Source of the DNA: CAISGS01 sp044346445
Lineage (GTDB): Bacteria > Pseudomonadota > Alphaproteobacteria > Caulobacterales > Caulobacteraceae
DNA length: 17,678 nt
Assembly: GCA_044346445.1 (NCBI GenBank)
Contig: JBIIZD010000060.1
Coordinates: 1-17,678, forward strand
Direction: 5' to 3'
This document shows, piece by piece, positions 13,449 through 17,678 of the stretch (position 1 is its first letter; each line of letters starts with the position of its first letter). Made by a program: the position numbers and the translations under genes. The notes beneath the pieces were generated by a model. That model was given only the letters and a program-made list of their open reading frames with translations, was not told where the DNA came from and made no database searches.

Positions 13449-14966
13449 CTAGAAAAAGCCCAGCTTGTTAGGGCTATAGCTGACCAACATATTCTTGGTC
13501 TGTTGATAATGATCCAGCATCATCTTGTGCGTCTCGCGGCCAATGCCAGACTGTTTGTAGCCGCCAAACGCCGCATGGGCCGGATAGGCATGATAGCAAT
13601 TGGTCCAGACCCGGCCCGCCTGTATGCCTCGCCCAAACCGATAGGCGCGGTTGGTATCACGGGTCCATATGCCTGCACCCAGGCCGTAAAGCGTATCATT
13701 AGCGATTTCGAGCGCTTCTTCATCAGTCTTAAAGGTGGTCACCGAGACCACAGGGCCAAAGATTTCCTCTTGGAACACCCGCATCTTGTTGTGCCCCTTT
13801 AGGACGGTGGGCTGGACATAATAGCCATCGGCCATATCGCCGGGCAAGCTCGCCCGCGCGCCGCCGATCAGGACCTCTGCACCTTCTTGGCGGCCTATAT
13901 CAAAATAGGACAGGATTTTTTCCATCTGTTCGGACGAGGCCTGGGCCCCGATCATGGTATTGGCATCCAGTGGATCACCCTGGCTAATCGCCGCCACCCG
14001 CTTGAGGGCCTTTTCCATAAAGGCGTCATATATGTCCTCATGGATCAGGGCGCGGCTCGGACAGGTGCAGACTTCGCCCTGATTGAGCGCGAACATGGTA
14101 AAGCCTTCGAGAGCCTTGTCGAAAAAGGCGTCATCCTCGGCCATTACATCCTTGAAGAAGATGTTCGGGCTCTTGCCGCCCAGTTCCAGCGTCACCGGGA
14201 TCAGGTTCTGGCTGGCATATTGCATGATCAGCCGCCCGGTTGTGGTTTCGCCAGTAAAGGCAATCTTGGCAACGCGCGGCGAAGAGGCCAGTGGCTTGCC
14301 AGCTTCCAACCCAAAACCATTAACGATATTCAAGACGCCCGGCGGCAGGAGGTCGCCGACCAGATCCGCCAGCACCATGATCGAGGCCGGGGTCTGTTCC
14401 GCAGGCTTTAGCACGACACAATTGCCAGCCGCTAAGGCGGGGGCCAGTTTCCAAACTGCCATCAAGAGCGGGAAATTCCATGGAATAATCTGTCCGACAA
14501 CGCCGAGCGGCTCATGGAAATGATAGGCGACCGTATCGTCATCGATCTGCGACATCGAGCCTTCTTGCGCGCGGATGCAGCCGGCAAAATAACGAAAATG
14601 ATCAATGGCCAAGGGCAGGTCTGCGGCCATGGTTTCACGGATTGGCTTGCCATTGTCCCAGGTTTCGGCCTCGGCCAAGGCAATCAGATTATCTTCCATG
14701 CGCTGGGCAATATTGATCAGGATCTGGGCCCGGGCCGTGGCGCTGGTCTTACCCCAGGCCGTCTTGGCGCCATGGGCGGCATCAAGGGCTTTTTCAATAT
14801 CGGCTGCGTCCGAGCGGGCAATCTCGCATAGGATCTGGCCATTGACTGGCGAGGTGTTTTCAAAATAGCGACCGCCGTTGGGGGCGGCCCATTGGCCGCC
14901 AATATAGTTTTCATAGCGGGCTTTGAATTTGGGGGTAATGCTGCGGGTAATCGTTGGCTTAGTCAT
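13449..14966 (-). CDS. exaC: NAD-dependent acetaldehyde dehydrogenase, ExaC/AcoD type
   Basis: A cytoplasmic aldehyde dehydrogenase of 505 residues that oxidises acetaldehyde (and related short aldehydes) to acetate; this subgroup serves ethanol or acetoin catabolism. Key residues are N164 (IPWNFP), general base E261 (ELGGKSPN) and nucleophile C300 in NQGEVCTCPSR, the variant form typical of this subgroup, with a second Cys two residues on. The EIFGPV motif and the C-terminal YKQSGIGRE segment are present. The start ATG at 14966 has AGGAG about 8 nt upstream. Flanked by DUF779 downstream and an AcoR-like regulator upstream, it is probably induced by its own substrate or the parent alcohol. 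No alcohol dehydrogenase gene is present in the window. The exact substrate is inferred from family and neighbours. Confidence 0.93.
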   Translation of the reverse strand: MTKPTITRSITPKFKARYENYIGGQWAAPNGGRYFENTSPVNGQILCEIARSDAADIEKALDAAHGAKTAWGKTSATARAQILINIAQRMEDNLIALAEAETWDNGKPIRETMAADLPLAIDHFRYFAGCIRAQEGSMSQIDDDTVAYHFHEPLGVVGQIIPWNFPLLMAVWKLAPALAAGNCVVLKPAEQTPASIMVLADLVGDLLPPGVLNIVNGFGLEAGKPLASSPRVAKIAFTGETTTGRLIMQYASQNLIPVTLELGGKSPNIFFKDVMAEDDAFFDKALEGFTMFALNQGEVCTCPSRALIHEDIYDAFMEKALKRVAAISQGDPLDANTMIGAQASSEQMEKILSYFDIGRQEGAEVLIGGARASLPGDMADGYYVQPTVLKGHNKMRVFQEEIFGPVVSVTTFKTDEEALEIANDTLYGLGAGIWTRDTNRAYRFGRGIQAGRVWTNCYHAYPAHAAFGGYKQSGIGRETHKMMLDHYQQTKNMLVSYSPNKLGFF

Positions 14967-14992
14967 GCTCTGCTCCTGAACCGTTCCTACGC

Positions 14993-15010
14993 ATCGCTTG
15001 AACTGCGACG
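14993..15010. promoter_or_regulatory. Possible second half-conserved regulator site
   Basis: The 10-base word GAACTGCGAC at 15000-15009 repeats the one at 15086-15095, spaced 86 bp. Its left arm only partly matches the palindrome, so if it is a site it is a weak one. Confidence 0.35.
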
Positions 15011-15078
15011 TATTGAGCTCAAGTTTGCCTTAAAACTGTGGGCTGACCAGTCTTGGTTAACAGGCTCTTACCTGAAAC

Positions 15079-15096
15079 TGTCTCAGAACTGCGACA
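15079..15096. promoter_or_regulatory. Candidate operator for the AcoR-like regulator
   Basis: TGTCTCAG-AA-CTGCGACA is an 18-bp inverted repeat with seven of eight arm positions matching. It lies 113 bp upstream of the dehydrogenase start and 25 bp after the regulator stop, the place expected for an upstream activating sequence bound by a dimeric Fis-type HTH. Binding is inferred. Confidence 0.5.
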
Positions 15097-15120
15097 CATG
15101 CAGGCACAAATTTTTTCGGC

Positions 15121-16083
15121 CTAGTGATGAACAATGCCAAGTCGGTTTAGTTTACGATGCAAGGTGGCCCGGCTCATGCTCAAGGCCTTGGCGGCGGCCG
15201 AAACATTACCGCTGGCCCGGGCAAGGGCGCGCATGATCACGCCGCGTTGCGCCTCCTGAAAGTTTTCCGAGCCCTGCAAGGCCAGAACGTCGGCGGCTGG
15301 GAGTTGCGCAGCGATCCTGGCATCGGTTATCCCCAGGGATAGCCGCGCGGCGCGGGTGGCCCCGACGACAAGGTCATGGGAATCGACTGCGATCAGCGCA
15401 TTAGACTGGCGGTCGCTGTCCGAGGCCAAGACAATTCGGTTGCGGGCAAAGGCTTGGCGAAAATGCTGGGCCTCAATCGTGCGCGCGGCATCGGCCACAG
15501 CCGCAGCGATCAGGCCGACCAGCCCATCGGTCAAGTCCGATCGCCAGGACGATACATCCAATGAGGCTGCCAATCGTCCCTGATGGTCATAGATGGGTGC
15601 AACACTGCAACTCAGCTCGACATTACAAGCCCGAAAATGCTGGTCGCGATGAATGGTCAGGGCCCTGCCTTCGGCCAGGCAGGTGCCTATGCCATTGGTC
15701 CCTTGCGCTGCCTCGCTCCAGACCGTACCCGTCCAAAGCCCTGCCGCATAAAACGCCTTGTCATCAACAGGCTCGCTGCGCCGATCAATCGGAACCCCGT
15801 CGCGATTGGTCAGCAAAACGCAACACCCCGCAGCGCCAACCGCCTGAAACAAGCGATCAAGCGTCGCTTGGGCAAGGTTTAGAAGGGGGTCGAGTTCCAG
15901 CCTGGCCTGCTTTAACTGCTGTTCGGTCAGGGTTTCGACCGTGCAAGCCTGTGCTGGATCAAGTCCGTAAAGCGTTAGGGACCTCTGCCAGGACGCGGCT
16001 ACAATAGACCGTGCTGGGGCCAAATCATCGTTTAGAACCGACAATACCTTGTCGGCATGGCTCGCTTGACTATGATCGCGCAT
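15121..16083 (-). CDS. AcoR-like transcriptional regulator: GAF sensor plus Fis-type HTH, no AAA+ domain
   Basis: I choose ATG 16083, with GGAG upstream (GGAGCAGGCG-ATG), giving 320 residues. A GTG at 16149 would add 22 residues that do not look conserved. The N-terminal part (APARSIVAASWQRS-LTLYGLDP) and the GAF domain (about residues 60-220, with WSEAAQGTNGIGTCLAEGRA and CSVAPIYDHQGRLAASLDVSS) are those of AcoR-type activators of acetoin/alcohol/aldehyde genes. The C-terminus (about 275-320) is a Fis-type HTH: RALARASGNVSAAAKALSMS then RATLHRKLNRLGI. Between them is only about 60 residues: no Walker A, GAFTGA or arginine finger, so it cannot remodel sigma-54 polymerase. It probably acts as a conventional DNA-binding regulator of the dehydrogenase gene. 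It lies 90 nt after the fadH stop. Confidence 0.88.
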   Translation of the reverse strand: MRDHSQASHADKVLSVLNDDLAPARSIVAASWQRSLTLYGLDPAQACTVETLTEQQLKQARLELDPLLNLAQATLDRLFQAVGAAGCCVLLTNRDGVPIDRRSEPVDDKAFYAAGLWTGTVWSEAAQGTNGIGTCLAEGRALTIHRDQHFRACNVELSCSVAPIYDHQGRLAASLDVSSWRSDLTDGLVGLIAAAVADAARTIEAQHFRQAFARNRIVLASDSDRQSNALIAVDSHDLVVGATRAARLSLGITDARIAAQLPAADVLALQGSENFQEAQRGVIMRALARASGNVSAAAKALSMSRATLHRKLNRLGIVHH

Positions 16084-16173
16084 CGCCTGCTCCAAGCTCG
16101 ACCTAGGACTGTAATAGACCCCAAGCCAAGACATGAGGCAAGCCCCCACCCTGCCCCGCGTGCGGCAACCGGC

Positions 16174-17678
16174 CTAGACCGCCGCCGCCATGACTGAGGC
16201 CTGCTGGATCGCGGCCTTGGCATCAAGTTCTGAGGCTTCAAACGCGCCGCCGATCAGGGCGGTTTCAACGCCTTGCGCCAAAAGCTGGTCGTGCAGGGTG
16301 CGCAGCGGCAACTGGCCGGCGCAGACTATGACTGTATCGACCTCCAGCACACTGGGCTGGCCGCCGATCAGGACGTGCAGGCCTTGATCATCAATGCGCT
16401 GATACTCAACGCCATTGAGCATCTTGACCCCCCGCCTTTGCAGGGTCAGGCGATGGGTCCAGCCCGTGGTCTTGCCCAGATTTTTGCCGACCGAGTCCGA
16501 TTTGCGCTGCATCAGGGTCACTTCGCGGCCAGAGCTGGCCACAACCGGCTTGACCCCGGTGACGCCGCCACGCGGGTGATTGACGAAATCAATGCCCCAT
16601 TCCTTGGCGAACACCTCAATATCCATCGAGGCCGAGACCCCGGCATGGGTAATCAGTTCGGCCACATCAAAGCCAATACCGCCTGCCCCCATGATCGCCA
16701 CCTTTTGGCCCACCTCGGCTCGGCCCATGATCACGTCAATATAGCTGACCACCTTGGGGTGATCGATGCCTTCCAGCTGTGGCTTGCGCGGTTCAATCCC
16801 TGTGGCGACAATGACCTGATCATAATCGCCCGCCGTGAGATCGGCGACATCGATCCGGGTATTGAGCTTGAGGTCTATGCCCAAGAGTTCGATCTTGCGG
16901 CGGTAATAGCGCAGGGTCTCGTTAAATTCTTCCTTGCCCGGAATGCGACGCGCCAGATTGAACTGACCGCCAATTTCGGCGGCGCTGTCATAGAGCCTGA
17001 CCTTGTGTCCCCGCTCGGCGGCGACTGTGGCATAGGCAAGGCCCGCAGGCCCCGCCCCGACCACGGCCAGACGCTTGGGCGCTTGGGTAGGCAGATAGTT
17101 CAGCTCGGTCTCATGACAGGCGCGCGGATTGACCAGGCAACTGGTCAGGCGGCCGGTAAAGGTGTGATCAAGGCAGGCCTGATTACAGGCAATGCAGGTA
17201 TTGATCTCATCCTCGCGGCCCTGCTGGGCCTTTAAGACCAGTTCGGGATCGGCCAGCATGGGCCTGGCCATAGAGATCAGGTCCGCGTCACCGCGCGCTA
17301 GTACAGCCTCGGCGACATCGGGCATATTGATGCGGTTGCTGGTAATCAGCGGCACCTTCAATTCCTTGCGCAAGCGCCCCGTCACCTGGGCAAAGGCCGC
17401 TCTTGGCACCATGGTGGCAATGGTTGGCACCTGGGCCTCGTGCCAACAAAAATGGGTCGAGATGATGGTTGCGCCGACTGCCTCAATGGCCTTGGCCAGG
17501 GTTACGACCTCGTCCCAGGCCATGCCGCCTTCGAGCATGTCCATGGCGGCTATGCGGAAGATGACGATGAAGTCGGGGCCGACGGCCTCACGCACCCGGC
17601 GCACCACCTCGACCGGAAAGCGCATCCGGTTTTCGAACGATCCGCCCCACTGATCGCTGCGCTGATTGGTGCGCTCGA
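16174..17678 (-). CDS. fadH: NADPH-dependent 2,4-dienoyl-CoA reductase, N-terminus cut by window edge
   Basis: The visible 500 codons are the C-terminal three quarters of a FadH-type flavo-iron-sulfur enzyme (E. coli FadH is about 670 residues), which reduces 2,4-dienoyl-CoA to an enoyl-CoA so that polyunsaturated acyl chains can enter beta-oxidation. The frame is open at 17678, reading RTNQRSDQWGGSFENRMRF, typical of the Old Yellow Enzyme barrel. WHEAQVPT holds the equivalent of the catalytic His. The 4Fe-4S cysteines are in CIACNQAC and 12 residues on (CxxCx3Cx11C), followed by an FAD-binding GAGPAG and a pyridine-nucleotide site GAGGIG. Related trimethylamine dehydrogenase-like proteins share this plan, but the motifs fit FadH best. 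Nothing suggests damage. Confidence 0.93.
   Translation of the reverse strand, partial: ERTNQRSDQWGGSFENRMRFPVEVVRRVREAVGPDFIVIFRIAAMDMLEGGMAWDEVVTLAKAIEAVGATIISTHFCWHEAQVPTIATMVPRAAFAQVTGRLRKELKVPLITSNRINMPDVAEAVLARGDADLISMARPMLADPELVLKAQQGREDEINTCIACNQACLDHTFTGRLTSCLVNPRACHETELNYLPTQAPKRLAVVGAGPAGLAYATVAAERGHKVRLYDSAAEIGGQFNLARRIPGKEEFNETLRYYRRKIELLGIDLKLNTRIDVADLTAGDYDQVIVATGIEPRKPQLEGIDHPKVVSYIDVIMGRAEVGQKVAIMGAGGIGFDVAELITHAGVSASMDIEVFAKEWGIDFVNHPRGGVTGVKPVVASSGREVTLMQRKSDSVGKNLGKTTGWTHRLTLQRRGVKMLNGVEYQRIDDQGLHVLIGGQPSVLEVDTVIVCAGQLPLRTLHDQLLAQGVETALIGGAFEASELDAKAAIQQASVMAAAV

Noticed and set aside
14967..15120. Sigma-54 promoter in front of the aldehyde dehydrogenase gene
   Set aside because: The best GG...GC pair (within AAGGCAAACTTGAGC) has nine rather than ten bases between, and the neighbouring regulator lacks the AAA+ domain.
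16273..17235. A 320-codon plus-strand open frame
   Set aside because: Antisense shadow of fadH, whose iron-sulfur and nucleotide-binding motifs are unambiguous on the other strand.

Overview
The window looks like a high-GC alphaproteobacterial chromosome, most likely Caulobacterales or a close relative. The basis is the compact minus-strand run rlpA, tmk, holB, tatD, MBL hydrolase, the TatD N-terminus of the form IDSHVNLH, and a Zur-type operator in front of a TonB-dependent receptor. The order-level placement is an inference from remembered family patterns, not from a search. Almost all housekeeping genes lie on the minus strand. The plus strand carries only a toxin-like gene with its partner, one tRNA and one small unknown gene.

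Layout. Positions 1-723 hold the N-terminal 241 codons of an ABC-2 type transporter ATPase. Positions 724-3140 form an accessory patch. It holds a 5'-truncated Gly/Ala-rich large-exoprotein remnant ending in an unrecognised C-terminal domain (954-2429), a tightly coupled small acidic gene that looks like its immunity partner (2432-2752), a stem-loop, and the wreck of a VapC PIN-domain toxin on the minus strand. Positions 3143-8961 are a long minus-strand block: rlpA, tmk, holB, tatD, MBL-fold hydrolase and sdaA. Most of its junctions overlap by a few bases or are separated by short gaps. A tRNA-Ser(UGA) follows (9173-9262), then a 93-residue unknown protein.

Positions 9661-13171 are bounded by two direct copies of a ~118-bp segment, the 3' end of a DUF779 gene. 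Between them lies a two-gene operon: a TonB-dependent siderophore/metallophore-type receptor and, overlapping its stop, a secreted PAP2-family protein whose Lys and His catalytic motif residues are replaced. The receptor promoter carries a 17-bp box, ATGTTAT-AAC-ATAACAT, filling the -35/-10 spacer. It matches the Zur consensus as I recall it at all but one position, so the receptor is probably a zinc-starvation gene rather than an iron gene.

Positions 13062-16083 are an aldehyde-oxidation unit: a GAF plus Fis-HTH regulator that lacks the AAA+ sigma-54 domain, a palindromic candidate operator, an ExaC/AcoD-type acetaldehyde dehydrogenase, an intergenic hairpin with a T-run, and intact DUF779. 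The window ends inside a 2,4-dienoyl-CoA reductase (fadH), upstream of the regulator.

The least described parts are the orphan toxin/immunity cassette and the duplicated-end, Zur-controlled receptor/PAP2 cassette. No CRISPR array, intact IS element or integrase was seen.
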